Counted from the stretch's first letter, positions 9,667-18,988 are shown. The stretch is DNA of 64,000 bases from Marinomonas sp. KMM3893 (GCF_004352855.1 NZ_SJSC01000004.1:285570-349569), one strand, 5' to 3'. Program-made: numbers and translations. The notes: generated from the sequence alone by a model not told the origin.

Positions 9667-11088
9667 ATGAAATTAGAACATCACTTTGCCGGATTAGGAG
9701 AGGCGTTTTACGCAAAAACGTCGATCCAGCCACTTCTCAAGCAGCGTTTGGTTGAATTTAACCAAGCGCTCGCTCATTCTTTGTCTATTGATATCAAGTC
9801 CCCTCAAACGAAGCGTATTTTGCATGGTGAAGAGCCATTGGAAAACGCGTTAAGTATGGTTTATGCCGGTCATCAATTTGGTGGTTTCTCCCCACAATTG
9901 GGTGACGGTCGCGGTGTTTTATTGGGTGAAGTTCTTGATGATCAAGGTGTACTGCGTGATCTGCATATGAAAGGCGCTGGCCCCACGCCTTTTTCGCGTC
10001 GTGGTGATGGGCGAGCGGTTTTGCGCTCGTGCATAAGAGAATACCTTGCCAGCGAGTTTATGCACGCCATGGGGATTCCTACGTCACGCGCTTTGGCGCT
10101 TTATACCAGTGCTCAAGCAGTGTATCGAGAGCAGCCAGAACCTGGTGCTATGTTATTGCGTACCGCGCAAGGGCATATTCGTTTTGGGCACTTTGAGTAC
10201 TTTTTCTATCAAGGGAAAGAGGCCGAACTTAATCAGTTGATTGATTATTGTTTGCAGCACTATTACCCAGATAGCTTGGCAACTGAGTCGCCCCTAGAGA
10301 GCATGTTGGTGGAAGTGGTTGAGCGTACCGCAAGAATGATTGCTAAGTGGCAGGCCGTTGGTTTTCAGCACGGCGTGATGAACACTGACAATTTTTCGTT
10401 TACTGGCGAAACCATTGATTATGGCCCTTATGGCTTTATGGAAGATTATCAGCCCGATTGGGTGTGTAATCATTCGGATCATGAAGGGCGTTATGCCTTC
10501 TCGCGTCAGCCGGGGATTGGTTTGTGGAACTTAAATTGCCTGATGCGATGTTTTTCAAAGCATCTTGAGCGGGATCAATTGATCGCCATTTTGCAGCATT
10601 ATGAAGTGACCTTACAGGCGGAATATGAGACCTTGATGGCCGCTAAACTCGGCCTTCCTGTCGGTGAGGTTGTGACTAAACTCTTGTCCTCTTTGTTTGT
10701 TGTCTTGGCAGCGGAGAAAATGGACTACAGTCTTTTCTTCCGCTTATTGAGTCAATTACAGCCTAATGAATTTGATCTTATCCTAGATGAAGTCGTGGAT
10801 AGGGAGCGCATGCGTGCTTGGTTGCTTGATTATCAGCAAGCAAGGCTGGCGTTGGGCCAAGCGTGGGAGCAGGGTAGTGCGCCTATGTTGCAGGTGAATC
10901 CTAAATTTGTGCTAAGGAATTATCTTGCGCATGAGGCGATTGAAGCGGCTGAGCAAGGTGACTTCTTGCCATTTCGTCGTTTACTTTCAGTGTTAAATGC
11001 GCCTTTTGATGAGCATGAATCATCAGACCAGTTGGCGCAACGCTCTCCGGAATGGGGGCGATCGTTAGAAGTGAGTTGTTCATCCTAA
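9667..11088 (+). CDS. selO: SelO, protein adenylyltransferase (YdiU family)
   Basis: A pseudokinase that attaches AMP to Ser, Thr or Tyr of target proteins and is linked to oxidative stress in bacteria. The protein has about 473 residues. Signatures include KGAGPTPFSRRGDGRAVLRS, REYLASEFMHAMGIPTSRAL and the metal-binding NTDN with the following DYGPYGF. The frame opens at a GTG (9661), but the ATG two codons later is better spaced from the AAGTGAG at 9655-9661. E. coli YdiU has a similar length. It stands alone between rhlB and gpsA. Confidence 0.95.
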   Translation: MKLEHHFAGLGEAFYAKTSIQPLLKQRLVEFNQALAHSLSIDIKSPQTKRILHGEEPLENALSMVYAGHQFGGFSPQLGDGRGVLLGEVLDDQGVLRDLHMKGAGPTPFSRRGDGRAVLRSCIREYLASEFMHAMGIPTSRALALYTSAQAVYREQPEPGAMLLRTAQGHIRFGHFEYFFYQGKEAELNQLIDYCLQHYYPDSLATESPLESMLVEVVERTARMIAKWQAVGFQHGVMNTDNFSFTGETIDYGPYGFMEDYQPDWVCNHSDHEGRYAFSRQPGIGLWNLNCLMRCFSKHLERDQLIAILQHYEVTLQAEYETLMAAKLGLPVGEVVTKLLSSLFVVLAAEKMDYSLFFRLLSQLQPNEFDLILDEVVDRERMRAWLLDYQQARLALGQAWEQGSAPMLQVNPKFVLRNYLAHEAIEAAEQGDFLPFRRLLSVLNAPFDEHESSDQLAQRSPEWGRSLEVSCSS

Positions 11089-11121
11089 TGACAATTAGGT
11101 GTTATTTTTTGAAGAGAAGGG

Positions 11122-12156
11122 ATGATGAAAAAACAATCAGTTTGTGTGTTAGGTGGTGGTAGTTTTGGTACCGCGTTGGCCAATATAATGGCGAATAATG
11201 GGCATCAAGTAAGCCAATGGATGCGCAACGAACAGCAGGTTGAAGAGATTAATTTAACGGGGCTAAATAGCCGTTACCTGCCGAATGCGCCCTTGCATCA
11301 AGAATTGTTGGCCACCAGTAATTTAGAGCAAGCGATAAAGGAAAGTGACACTATTTTTGTCTCTATTCCATCTAAATCTTTTGCGCAAGTCGTGGATCGC
11401 ATTGAGCCGCTACTGACAGCCGATAAAATGCTTATCAGTACCACGAAAGGCTTTAATCCAAATCATTTTGAACTTATGAGTGATATTTTGCGTCGTAACA
11501 CAGTGACGCAAAAAATTGGCGTTCTCAGCGGCCCTAATTTGGCGAAAGAGATTGCTGCAGGGCAAATGACAGGTTCGGTCATAGCGAGCCATGATGAACA
11601 GGTCAGAGAGCGTGTTATCGAGCTGTTGAAGTCGCCTACTTTTCGGGTCTATGAAAATACCGATAGTACGGGCGTTGAGTTAGCAGGCGCGCTAAAAAAT
11701 ATTTATGCCATTGTGTGTGGTTTGGCAAAAGCCCTGCAAGTGGGTGAAAATACGATGGCGATGATTATGACGCGAAGTTTGGCGGAGATGAGTCGATTTG
11801 CGGTGCATTTTGGCGCAAATCCGATGACGTTTCTGGGGTTGGCGGGAATGGGCGATTTGATCGCAACCTGCACCTCTCCTTTGAGTCGAAATTATCGTGT
11901 GGGTTATGCGATTGGCTCAGGAAAAGACTTACAAGCGGCCATCGAGGACATTGGCGAAGTGGCTGAAGGGGTGAATACCTTACGAATGGTGGTAGAGGAA
12001 GCAAAGAAACACGACCTTTACATGCCTTTAGCGGAAGGTTTATCGAAGCTGCTTTTTGATCAAGCAAAATTAGAAACGCTAATCGGATCTATGATGACTG
12101 GCGAACAAAAATGGGACGTCGAATTTGCGACGTACGAGGAGAATAAACATGGCTAA
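11122..12156 (+). CDS. gpsA: Glycerol-3-phosphate dehydrogenase [NAD(P)+]
   Basis: Reduces dihydroxyacetone phosphate to sn-glycerol 3-phosphate, the backbone for phospholipids. The 344 residues begin with the Rossmann motif GGGSFGTALA. The catalytic lysine lies in GALKNIYAI, and GLAGMGDLIATC is the family signature. A second ATG follows directly at 11125, and GAGAAGGGATG supplies the Shine-Dalgarno for either. The 3' end overlaps the next gene by eight bases. It fits functionally with plsX and the fab genes downstream in the window. Confidence 0.97.
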   Translation: MMKKQSVCVLGGGSFGTALANIMANNGHQVSQWMRNEQQVEEINLTGLNSRYLPNAPLHQELLATSNLEQAIKESDTIFVSIPSKSFAQVVDRIEPLLTADKMLISTTKGFNPNHFELMSDILRRNTVTQKIGVLSGPNLAKEIAAGQMTGSVIASHDEQVRERVIELLKSPTFRVYENTDSTGVELAGALKNIYAIVCGLAKALQVGENTMAMIMTRSLAEMSRFAVHFGANPMTFLGLAGMGDLIATCTSPLSRNYRVGYAIGSGKDLQAAIEDIGEVAEGVNTLRMVVEEAKKHDLYMPLAEGLSKLLFDQAKLETLIGSMMTGEQKWDVEFATYEENKHG

Positions 12157-12430
12157 ACCAGGTTACGCAAACCAAGGATTTTGGTTTCGATTGATTTTTA
12201 TGTTGTTTTACTGGTGTGTGCTTAATGTGGCCATCACTGTTTTTGGCATTTTGGTGATTGTGGTGAGCGTGGTCAGACTGTGCTCGCGTGCTGAGCCTGT
12301 GACTGTTTCTGGTTGGTTGCGCAGTGTGGGTGTGTTTGTGCGCCAAATTATTGATTTTCTTGCTTACAACGAGGAAGAAAAGCCTTTTCCATTCCAGCCT
12401 TGGCCTAAGGGTGTAAAGGATGAGCAGTAA
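12149..12430 (+). CDS. DUF4389 membrane protein
   Basis: A 93-residue protein starting MAKPGYANQGFWFRLIFM. The ATG at 12149 follows GAGGAGAATAAAC and overlaps the end of gpsA. A long hydrophobic region (residues 12-43) forms one or two membrane helices, followed by an amphipathic domain with FVRQIIDFLAYN and a Pro/Phe-rich tail. This pattern is the DUF4389 family, whose role is unknown. It overlaps the next gene, sixA, by eleven bases, so gpsA, this gene and sixA are translationally linked. Confidence 0.85.
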   Translation: MAKPGYANQGFWFRLIFMLFYWCVLNVAITVFGILVIVVSVVRLCSRAEPVTVSGWLRSVGVFVRQIIDFLAYNEEEKPFPFQPWPKGVKDEQ

Positions 12431-12899
12431 GAAGCAACTTTACGTTTTGCGCCATGGCAATGCCTTTGCTCATGGCTATGAACGAGATGATCTTCGTGAA
12501 TTGACGCCAGAAGGCGTCGAGGAAGTGAAGCAAACTGCCCGTGCTTTTAATGAGCAAGGGGAGCGTCTTGATGCGGTATTTGTGAGTCCTTATGTGCGAG
12601 CGCAACAGACGGCAAAGTATTTTTTGGCGGAACTGGATCAAACTGACGTTGAGGTGCAATCGTGCCCGCTGATTACGCCAAGTGGTAAAGAGTTGGACGT
12701 TGCTTTGTGGTTAAACGATCAAAAAGCCAAGTCTATTTTGCTCATCACGCACCAACCTTTTGCCCATCAGTTGGTTGAGCTGTTGTCTGATGAGCCCTTG
12801 CCGGCGTGTTTTGCAATGACGACAGCCGCATTGGCTGCGCTTGAGGGCGAGTTGTTTGCGACGGCGTGTTGCCAATATCGTTGGATCATTGCCCAGTAA
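12420..12899 (+). CDS. sixA: Phosphohistidine phosphatase SixA
   Basis: Histidine phosphatase of the RHG branch that removes phosphate from phosphohistidine proteins. In E. coli the targets include ArcB and the nitrogen phosphotransferase protein NPr. The 159 residues carry the catalytic RHG at 11-13 (YVLRHGNA), SPYVRAQQTA and the second histidine in LITHQP. It overlaps the DUF4389 gene and appears to be the last gene of the gpsA group. Confidence 0.93.
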   Translation: MSSKKQLYVLRHGNAFAHGYERDDLRELTPEGVEEVKQTARAFNEQGERLDAVFVSPYVRAQQTAKYFLAELDQTDVEVQSCPLITPSGKELDVALWLNDQKAKSILLITHQPFAHQLVELLSDEPLPACFAMTTAALAALEGELFATACCQYRWIIAQ

Positions 12900-12950
12900 T
12901 TGGGTCGTTGTGTGATGAATGCTGTTTGGTGGTAGAAAAAGGAAGTGACT

Positions 12951-13811
12951 ATGGGGCGTGATGTTGTTTTTAATTTGGCGCATACCAAGATTGCAGGGAT
13001 TCAGTGGCTGTCGCAGAATTCCTCAGCGTTAAAAATCTTGTCTTTGCATGGTTGGCTCGACAATGCCGCCAGCTTTCGAACTCTTTCTCCTTATTTTTCA
13101 GATTTCAACTTCACGGCATTGGATTTTGCCGGACATGGCTTATCTGATCATCGTCCGCTGGGCAGCTTTTATCATCTTTGGGATTATGTTTTAGACACGG
13201 TCAGTGTGCTGAATCTTTCTAATCAAAGTAGTTGGTTGGTGGGGCACAGTATGGGTGGGGCCGTGGCCATGATGGTGGCGGCTGTTGCGCCGGAAAAAGT
13301 TCGTGGCCTAATTATCTTGGATAATATGGGGCCGCTGACCAATCAGCCAGAAGAGCGTGTTGTGACCTTGCAAAAAGCGATTCGAAAAATGTCGAAGCAT
13401 CGACAGGATCGATTTTCTCAATATCAAACAAAAGCAGACATGGTGCTGGCGCGGATGAATGGCTTTACCTCCTTGTCCCAGGAAGCGGCGTCTTTGTTGG
13501 TTGAGCGAGGTGCTGAACAGCGGGGCGGAATCTGGTCGTGGCGGCACGATGGCAAGCTGACTTTTCCTTCCCCATATCGTATGGATGAGGCCGGTGTTGA
13601 GGCCTTTATTTCAGAGATTAAATGCCCGACGCTGGCGTTAGTGGCTGAGCAGGGTATTTATAAAGATTCTATTTCTTTGGTTGAAAAACGTGCTAGTCAA
13701 TTTCCGTGGCTTACACTTAAGTGGGTGGCGGGAAATCATCATTTTCATTTAGAGCCAGAAACGGCTGCTTCGGTTGCTGATGAGATACAGACATTTATTG
13801 ATCTTAATTAG
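12951..13811 (+). CDS. Alpha/beta hydrolase
   Basis: A serine hydrolase of about 286 residues. The nucleophile elbow is GHSMGG with Ser100. The oxyanion region is HGWLDNAASF, and the catalytic histidine is probably in GNHHFHLE near the C-terminus. Start choice: the frame opens at GTG 12945, but AAAAAGGAAG sits correctly for the ATG at 12951. No signal peptide is seen, so it is cytoplasmic. It is likely an esterase or lipase-like enzyme, and the substrate cannot be told from sequence. Confidence 0.88.
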   Translation: MGRDVVFNLAHTKIAGIQWLSQNSSALKILSLHGWLDNAASFRTLSPYFSDFNFTALDFAGHGLSDHRPLGSFYHLWDYVLDTVSVLNLSNQSSWLVGHSMGGAVAMMVAAVAPEKVRGLIILDNMGPLTNQPEERVVTLQKAIRKMSKHRQDRFSQYQTKADMVLARMNGFTSLSQEAASLLVERGAEQRGGIWSWRHDGKLTFPSPYRMDEAGVEAFISEIKCPTLALVAEQGIYKDSISLVEKRASQFPWLTLKWVAGNHHFHLEPETAASVADEIQTFIDLN

Positions 13812-13845
13812 CGACAACATACTAATAAAAAAAGGAAGGTATAAA

Positions 13846-14652
13846 ATGATCAGACTTAAGCAGGTGATTGTGGCTTGTTCTGCGTTAATTGCTACTTATG
13901 CCTTTGCCGATATCTCTCATATTGAGGCCTATCGTGGCGCTCAGTTGGTGAAGAGCGATACGCAAGAGAATCAGTCAGTAGAAATTCCTCTTGGCAAAAT
14001 TCAGCGTTCTGGACGAGGCTGGGAGCCGGAGTCTGTGTTACGGGTAAAGGGCTCTGTGTTTCGTTCGCTTTATAAAATAGAGCGTAATGAGCCACTAGAA
14101 TCGGTGTTTGCTTACTACAAAGATGTGTTGCTGGCGCACGGTCAGAAAGTGATTTTTCAGTGTGAAAGCCGCAGTTGTGGAAGCAGCAATGCGTGGGCCA
14201 ATAACTTTTTTAAGAATTATTTGTTGTACGGAGCAGACGACAGTCAGCTGCTGATGGTAGTGCAGGATAATCACGATGATTATCAGGTGATCTACATTAA
14301 TCGTCGCGGCGCAGGCGATATTATGGTGCGTCTGGACAGTATCGCATTACTGGCCTCGCAAGACTCTGAGTTTGAGGTGGTGGCGCAGATGGCGGTAGAC
14401 GATTTTCCTCGCATTCGTCGTTTCCTTCGAGATCTGCCAGATGGCCAGCAAGTTGTTGGTTTTGTGAGTAGCCAGAAAGTCGGCTCTGTTTCTTCTATAG
14501 AGCAAGGTGATCGTTATATTAAGGCGCTCATGTCTGGGATTGGTCAGCAATTAAGTGAACAGGTGCGTTTTATTAATGTGGCGGATATGGGGCGTGATGT
14601 GTTGGGGCATCATCGTGTGTCATTTGTGTATGTTGCCCCTCAATTGGACTGA
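13846..14652 (+). CDS. DUF4892 secreted/periplasmic protein
   Basis: A 268-residue protein. Residues 1-21 form a Sec signal peptide (MIRLKQVIVACSALIATYAFA) with a cleavage site after AFA. The mature domain contains EAYRGAQLVKS, a two-cysteine segment CESRSCGSSNAWAN and VSFVYVAP, which I recognise as DUF4892. The ATG at 13846 has a strong AAGGAAGG in front. An upstream in-frame ATG at 13774 lies inside the hydrolase gene and would hide the signal peptide. The function is unknown. It sits three bases before the patatin gene. Confidence 0.85.
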   Translation: MIRLKQVIVACSALIATYAFADISHIEAYRGAQLVKSDTQENQSVEIPLGKIQRSGRGWEPESVLRVKGSVFRSLYKIERNEPLESVFAYYKDVLLAHGQKVIFQCESRSCGSSNAWANNFFKNYLLYGADDSQLLMVVQDNHDDYQVIYINRRGAGDIMVRLDSIALLASQDSEFEVVAQMAVDDFPRIRRFLRDLPDGQQVVGFVSSQKVGSVSSIEQGDRYIKALMSGIGQQLSEQVRFINVADMGRDVLGHHRVSFVYVAPQLD

Positions 14653-14654
14653 CG

Positions 14655-15584
14655 ATGAAAAAAACCGTATCCCTTGTTCTAGGTAGTGGTGCTGCCCGTG
14701 GTAATGCGCATATTGGAGTTATTCAGGCGATAGAAGATCAAGGTTACGACATCGTAAGCATCTCAGGGTGCTCGATTGGCTCTATTGTTGGTGGTGTATT
14801 TGCGGCGGGTAAAATCAATGACTATAGCGAGTGGGCGCGCTCGCTAGACAAAGTAAGTGTGTTGCGCATGCTGGATATGTCCTTTCGTCATGGGGCTTAT
14901 ATTAAAGGGGATCGCTTTTTTCAGGTGGTGGAAGACATCATTGGTGAGGCGCCGGCGATAGAGTCCCTTGCTATTCCTTATACCGCGGTCGCGGTGGATT
15001 TGCTTAATCAAAAAGAGTTTTGGTTTCAAAAAGGCAATTTGATTGACGCCATGCGGGCCTCTTCTGCTATTCCGTCCGTGGTGGCTCCCGTGCAATTGGA
15101 CAATCGTATTTATGTTGACGGTGGTGTGCTGAACCCTCTGCCGATTATTCCAACGGTGTCGGCTGGTGCGGATTATATTATCGCGGTGGATTTAAATGGA
15201 CCGGCGCAAGAGCTCACCACAGAGACACTGGTGGAAAAAAACAATGAACCTGAGTGGTGGTCAGGCTTTAAAGGCTTTTTTGTAAAAAGTCGCACGGACG
15301 AAGAAATTGAAGCGCGAAACATCAGTAAAAATGGGCCTGAAAGTTGGGGGCGCTTGCAAACCATTAATATGATGTTTGAAACCATGCAGGAATCATTGAC
15401 CCAATATAAATTGGCGGGATATCCGCCTGATTTGCTGATTTCTATTCCTAAAGACTTTACCTCTTTTTATGAATTCTGGCGGGCCGATGAGCTGATTGAT
15501 TTCGGCTATGAAGTGGCCATAAAAGCGTTGGAAGAGCTGGCTTCACCTAAACAAACCTACCACTCCTTTCCAAAGGGCTATTAG
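14655..15584 (+). CDS. Patatin-like phospholipase (RssA/NTE family)
   Basis: A 309-residue patatin-fold lipase. The oxyanion hole is GSGAARGNAHIG (residues 10-21), the nucleophile is Ser40 in GCSIG, and the catalytic aspartate is D155 in DGGVLNP. The family hydrolyses acyl esters of phospholipids or lysophospholipids. There is no signal peptide or membrane helix, so it is probably cytoplasmic or peripheral. It directly follows the DUF4892 gene, and a shared operon is likely. Confidence 0.92.
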   Translation: MKKTVSLVLGSGAARGNAHIGVIQAIEDQGYDIVSISGCSIGSIVGGVFAAGKINDYSEWARSLDKVSVLRMLDMSFRHGAYIKGDRFFQVVEDIIGEAPAIESLAIPYTAVAVDLLNQKEFWFQKGNLIDAMRASSAIPSVVAPVQLDNRIYVDGGVLNPLPIIPTVSAGADYIIAVDLNGPAQELTTETLVEKNNEPEWWSGFKGFFVKSRTDEEIEARNISKNGPESWGRLQTINMMFETMQESLTQYKLAGYPPDLLISIPKDFTSFYEFWRADELIDFGYEVAIKALEELASPKQTYHSFPKGY

Positions 15585-15644
15585 TGCTATTGCCTAATGA
15601 CCCTTTCTAACCTTGATTGACAGCTCTCTTTGCTCTGTCAGGCG

Positions 15645-16241
15645 CTAGGACGCCAATAGCGGATTAATGCCGTGCTCGCGTAGCATATTGCACAGAGCGA
15701 TGAGAGGGAGTCCAATAAGGCCGTTTGGGTCGTCACCTTCCATTTTGCTGAACAGCGCCACGCCTAACCCTTCGCATTTGAAGCTGCCGGCACAATCCAG
15801 TGGTTGTTCAAGGTCCACGTAGCTTTCTATTTCAGGCTGACTGAGTTGCCTAAAGAAAACATGATACTCGCTGAGTTGGTATTGGTACTCGCCATTTGAG
15901 CTGTCGAGAATACAGAGGCCGGTTAAAAAAGTGACTTTGCGTTGACTGAAGCGAGTGAGTTGCTCGATGGCCTTGTCTCTGGTGTGAGGTTTGCCGAGCA
16001 CTTCTTGGTCTAATACCGCGACTTGATCAGACGCAATGATCAGGTTGTTTTGTTCGTTTCGATCCGCTCGCACTTGTTGGGCTTTTGAAATGGAGAGTCG
16101 TTTTACTAAATCAATCGCATTTTCGTTGGCTAATGGGGTTTCGTTAATGTCGGGCGATTGACACTCAAAAGTGAGATTCAGGCGTTCAAGGAGGCTTCTA
16201 CGGTAGGGGGAGGAAGAGCCCAAAATCAATTTTCTTGTCAT
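15645..16241 (-). CDS. yceF: Maf-family nucleotide pyrophosphatase (YceF type)
   Basis: Hydrolyses modified nucleoside triphosphates. The YceF branch prefers m7GTP in E. coli. The 198 residues begin LILGSSSPYRRSLLERL, the family signature, with the catalytic aspartate in IIASDQVAVL. It is divergent from yceD-rpmF, the same arrangement as in E. coli and Pseudomonas, which supports the YceF rather than YhdE assignment. Confidence 0.93.
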   Translation of the reverse strand: MTRKLILGSSSPYRRSLLERLNLTFECQSPDINETPLANENAIDLVKRLSISKAQQVRADRNEQNNLIIASDQVAVLDQEVLGKPHTRDKAIEQLTRFSQRKVTFLTGLCILDSSNGEYQYQLSEYHVFFRQLSQPEIESYVDLEQPLDCAGSFKCEGLGVALFSKMEGDDPNGLIGLPLIALCNMLREHGINPLLAS

Positions 16242-16341
16242 GCTTAACTCGCTGATTAATGAGATAAAGTCGTTATTTTACGTTTTTTTCTCTTGGAAAG
16301 TGAAAAACAGTGAAAAAAAAGGCTTTGAGAGCACTTAGACT

Positions 16342-16370
16342 TTGACAAGAAGGGCAACTGGCCATATTAT
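16342..16370 (+). promoter_or_regulatory. Near-consensus sigma-70 promoter of yceD-rpmF-plsX operon
   Basis: TTGACA at 16342-16347 and TATTAT at 16365-16370 are separated by 17 bases, one mismatch from the full consensus. The -10 box ends only eight bases before the yceD ATG (16379), so transcription should begin at or within about three bases of the start codon. Confidence 0.75.
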
Positions 16371-16378
16371 TTGCCGCC

Positions 16379-16903
16379 ATGTTGAATGACTCATTACCTA
16401 AATATTTTGACCCTCGTAAATACGCTAACCACGAGTCAGCGATTGAAGGGTACTTGCCCCTTAACCAGCTTAAGGAGCTTTGTGCTGTCTTGGCGTCGGA
16501 TGAGGGTGATGCTTTTATTCATCTAGACTTTAGAGTTGATGAGGATAGGCGCTACATTGCTACTGGCTCTCTGAAGGCGACGGTGCAGGTTGTTTGTCAA
16601 CGCTGTATGGAAGCTGTACCTCAGGAGTTGTCGGTCGATTTATCCTTGGCTTTCGTTTATGACGAAGACCATGCGAAAAATATACCGAGTGATTATGACC
16701 CTGTTGTCATGACCGATGGTGACGTAATCCTAGCAGATATGGTTGAGCAAGAAATTATACTTGCTTTGCCTATTGTCGCTTATCACGAAGAAAGTGGTTG
16801 CAACCCAACAGCTGTAAAGTATGCATCGTCTACCGATGACGCACCGGATGACGAAAAAAAACCGAATCCATTTAGTATATTGGCTGACTTAAAGGCCAAG
16901 TAA
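16379..16903 (+). CDS. yceD: YceD (DUF177), 23S rRNA accumulation protein
   Basis: A 174-residue protein of the DUF177 family, needed for normal 23S rRNA levels in E. coli and plants. The N-terminus MLNDSLPKYFDPRKYANHES matches the Pseudomonas form, so the start at 16379 is trusted although no Shine-Dalgarno precedes it. A CxxC motif (VCQRCMEAV, about residue 80) and a later EESGCNP cysteine suggest a metal site. It is followed after 20 bases by rpmF, as in most proteobacteria. Confidence 0.93.
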   Translation: MLNDSLPKYFDPRKYANHESAIEGYLPLNQLKELCAVLASDEGDAFIHLDFRVDEDRRYIATGSLKATVQVVCQRCMEAVPQELSVDLSLAFVYDEDHAKNIPSDYDPVVMTDGDVILADMVEQEIILALPIVAYHEESGCNPTAVKYASSTDDAPDDEKKPNPFSILADLKAK

Positions 16904-16923
16904 AAAGTTAGGAGCTCCAAGAA

Positions 16924-17103
16924 ATGGCAGTACAAAAAAGTAAAGTGACTCGTTCACGTCGCGGCCAACGCCGTTCACACGATGCATTGACTAGCGCAAC
17001 GCTTTCTGTAGAACAGACTACTGGTGAACTTCACCGTCGTCACCACGTTTCTGCAGATGGCTTTTACCGTGGTCGTCAAGTTATCACCCCTAAAGGTGAG
17101 TAA
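16924..17103 (+). CDS. rpmF: 50S ribosomal protein L32
   Basis: A 59-residue ribosomal protein starting [20 protein letters not shown] and ending TPKGE. This is the typical gammaproteobacterial L32 without the zinc-binding cysteines. AGGAG stands eleven bases upstream. It lies between yceD and plsX, the classic arrangement that links ribosome and lipid synthesis. Confidence 0.97.
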   Translation: MAVQKSKVTRSRRGQRRSHDALTSATLSVEQTTGELHRRHHVSADGFYRGRQVITPKGE

Positions 17104-17114
17104 CTAATTTACCC

Positions 17115-18068
17115 ATGATCAGGGTAGCATTAGACGCGATGGGCGGGGACTTAGGTCCCCGCATTGCATTTGAAGGAGCGCTTCAAGTTCTTTCCCAGCA
17201 TGATGATGTAGAGATTGTTCTTTACTATTCCCCCAGCTCAAGCTCAGATTTCGAGCTTCCTCCTCTTTGTGATCGTTTGTCTTTGGTTATTTGCCGTGAT
17301 GTGATTGACGTGGATGAGGAAATCGTTCTTTCGCTTTTTCGTCGCTACGAAAGCACGCTGTATAAAGCGCTGAAAAGTTTGAGTGTTAACGCGGCGGATG
17401 TCGTTGTTACCTTGGGGAATACGGGTGCTATGGTTGCGTTGGCCAGACATATATTGGGGGTTATTCGCCCTAAATTGTATCCTGCGCTGATTCGAGAATT
17501 GCATTCAAATCCATTACGCTGCCTGGTTGATCTGGGTGCTAATGTTCATTGTCCGCCTTCTATGTTGGAGGGGTTCGCTGAATTGGGCGCGGCGTATGTG
17601 GAAGCGTTAAGCGATGAGAAGCCAAAAGTAGGCTTGCTTAATGTTGGAGTGGAAAGCTCAAAAGGCAGTTCTGTTATTCGTGAAACGGATGCACTGCTAG
17701 CGGCTAAATCATGGCCTGATTATTTGGGGTATGCAGAAGGCACTGAGCTGTTTCATGGTGAAAAAAATGTCATTGTTTGTGATGGCATGGTGGGTAATGC
17801 GGTGCTAAAAGCATCAGAGGGTTTGTTGTCTTATTTGGTTGGGCAACTGAAAGCGCAAGGTGGCGATGAGTCACTGTTCGAGACTTTTTACCAAACAAAA
17901 CACCGTCATGGGGCGTGCCTTGTGGGTGTGAATGGCAATTTGGTAAAAGGTCATGGCCGATCAGATTTTCAGGCGATGGTCGGTGCGATTGAGTATGGAA
18001 TTGATATTGCGCGAGTGGATTTATCTACAGTGGTTCGTGAGCGCCTAGATAACGAGGAATTTAAATGA
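17115..18068 (+). CDS. plsX: Phosphate acyltransferase PlsX
   Basis: Converts acyl-ACP to acyl-phosphate, the acyl donor for PlsY in phospholipid synthesis. The 317 residues start MIRVALDAMGGDLGPR. VTLGNTGAMVA and VKGHGRSD correspond to the family's SAGNTGA and KSHGSAD motifs but with several substitutions. The protein is somewhat short and divergent compared with the usual 330-350 residues. It overlaps fabD by ATGA. The fabH gene that follows plsX in E. coli is absent. Confidence 0.93.
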   Translation: MIRVALDAMGGDLGPRIAFEGALQVLSQHDDVEIVLYYSPSSSSDFELPPLCDRLSLVICRDVIDVDEEIVLSLFRRYESTLYKALKSLSVNAADVVVTLGNTGAMVALARHILGVIRPKLYPALIRELHSNPLRCLVDLGANVHCPPSMLEGFAELGAAYVEALSDEKPKVGLLNVGVESSKGSSVIRETDALLAAKSWPDYLGYAEGTELFHGEKNVIVCDGMVGNAVLKASEGLLSYLVGQLKAQGGDESLFETFYQTKHRHGACLVGVNGNLVKGHGRSDFQAMVGAIEYGIDIARVDLSTVVRERLDNEEFK

Positions 18069-18988
18069 ATAATGAATTGGCTTTTGTTTTTCCAGGGCAA
18101 GGCTCTCAACAGTTAGGTATGCTAGCTGATTTGGCTGAGAAGCATGACATTATTGAGCAGACTTTTGCTGAAGCGTCTGACGTTCTTGGTTACGATTTGT
18201 GGGCGTTGGTACAAAATGACGCTGAGCAATTGGGTCAAACAGATAAAACACAGCCTGCGCTTTTGACTGCCAGTGTCGCTTTATGGCGTCTTTGGGAGCA
18301 ACAAGGCGGGCAAAAGCCAGCGTATGTTGCTGGTCACAGCTTGGGTGAGTATTCTGCGTTGGTGTGTGCTGGTGTGATTGCATTTACGGATGCGGTTGAG
18401 CTGGTTAAACTGCGTGGCGAATACATGATGCAAGCGGTTCCAGCAGGTGAAGGCGCGATGGCCGCCATCATAGGTTTGGACGATGCGAAAGTGATCGCAG
18501 CTTGTGAAGCAGCGCCAGGCGTTGTCAGTGCAGTGAATTTTAACTCCCCAGGTCAAGTGGTTATTGCTGGGCATGTGGCGGCGGTTGAAGCGGCGATGAG
18601 CAATGCGAAAGAAGCGGGTGCGAAAAGAGCCTTGCCACTTCCTGTTAGCGTGCCTTCTCATTGTGAGTTGATGATACCGGCTGGCGAGAAGCTGGCGGTA
18701 AAATTGGACTCTATAGAATTTAAATCACCGACTTGTACGCTAGTGCAAAATGTGACGGCTCAAGCGGTGTCCGATGCGCAAACCATTAAAGGCAACTTGG
18801 TCTCTCAGTTGAGTGAGCCAGTGTTGTGGACTCAGTCTATTGAATTGTTGTCTGGCTTGGGCGTTACTGGGACGCTAGAATGTGGGCCTGGTAAAGTGCT
18901 AAGTGGCTTGAATAAGCGTATTGTGAAAGGATTGTCAGTGTCTTCGTTAGGAGATGTGAGTGGTTTTGAAGCGGCGTTGTCTGCTTAA
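18065..18988 (+). CDS. fabD: Malonyl-CoA:ACP transacylase
   Basis: Transfers malonyl from CoA to acyl carrier protein to supply chain extension. The 307 residues begin with FVFPGQGSQ. The nucleophile is Ser92 in GHSLGEYSAL, and the second-half VPSHCELM holds the catalytic histidine. It is translationally coupled to plsX through ATGA, with GAGGAA before the start, and is followed by fabG after 42 bases. Confidence 0.97.
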   Translation: MNNELAFVFPGQGSQQLGMLADLAEKHDIIEQTFAEASDVLGYDLWALVQNDAEQLGQTDKTQPALLTASVALWRLWEQQGGQKPAYVAGHSLGEYSALVCAGVIAFTDAVELVKLRGEYMMQAVPAGEGAMAAIIGLDDAKVIAACEAAPGVVSAVNFNSPGQVVIAGHVAAVEAAMSNAKEAGAKRALPLPVSVPSHCELMIPAGEKLAVKLDSIEFKSPTCTLVQNVTAQAVSDAQTIKGNLVSQLSEPVLWTQSIELLSGLGVTGTLECGPGKVLSGLNKRIVKGLSVSSLGDVSGFEAALSA

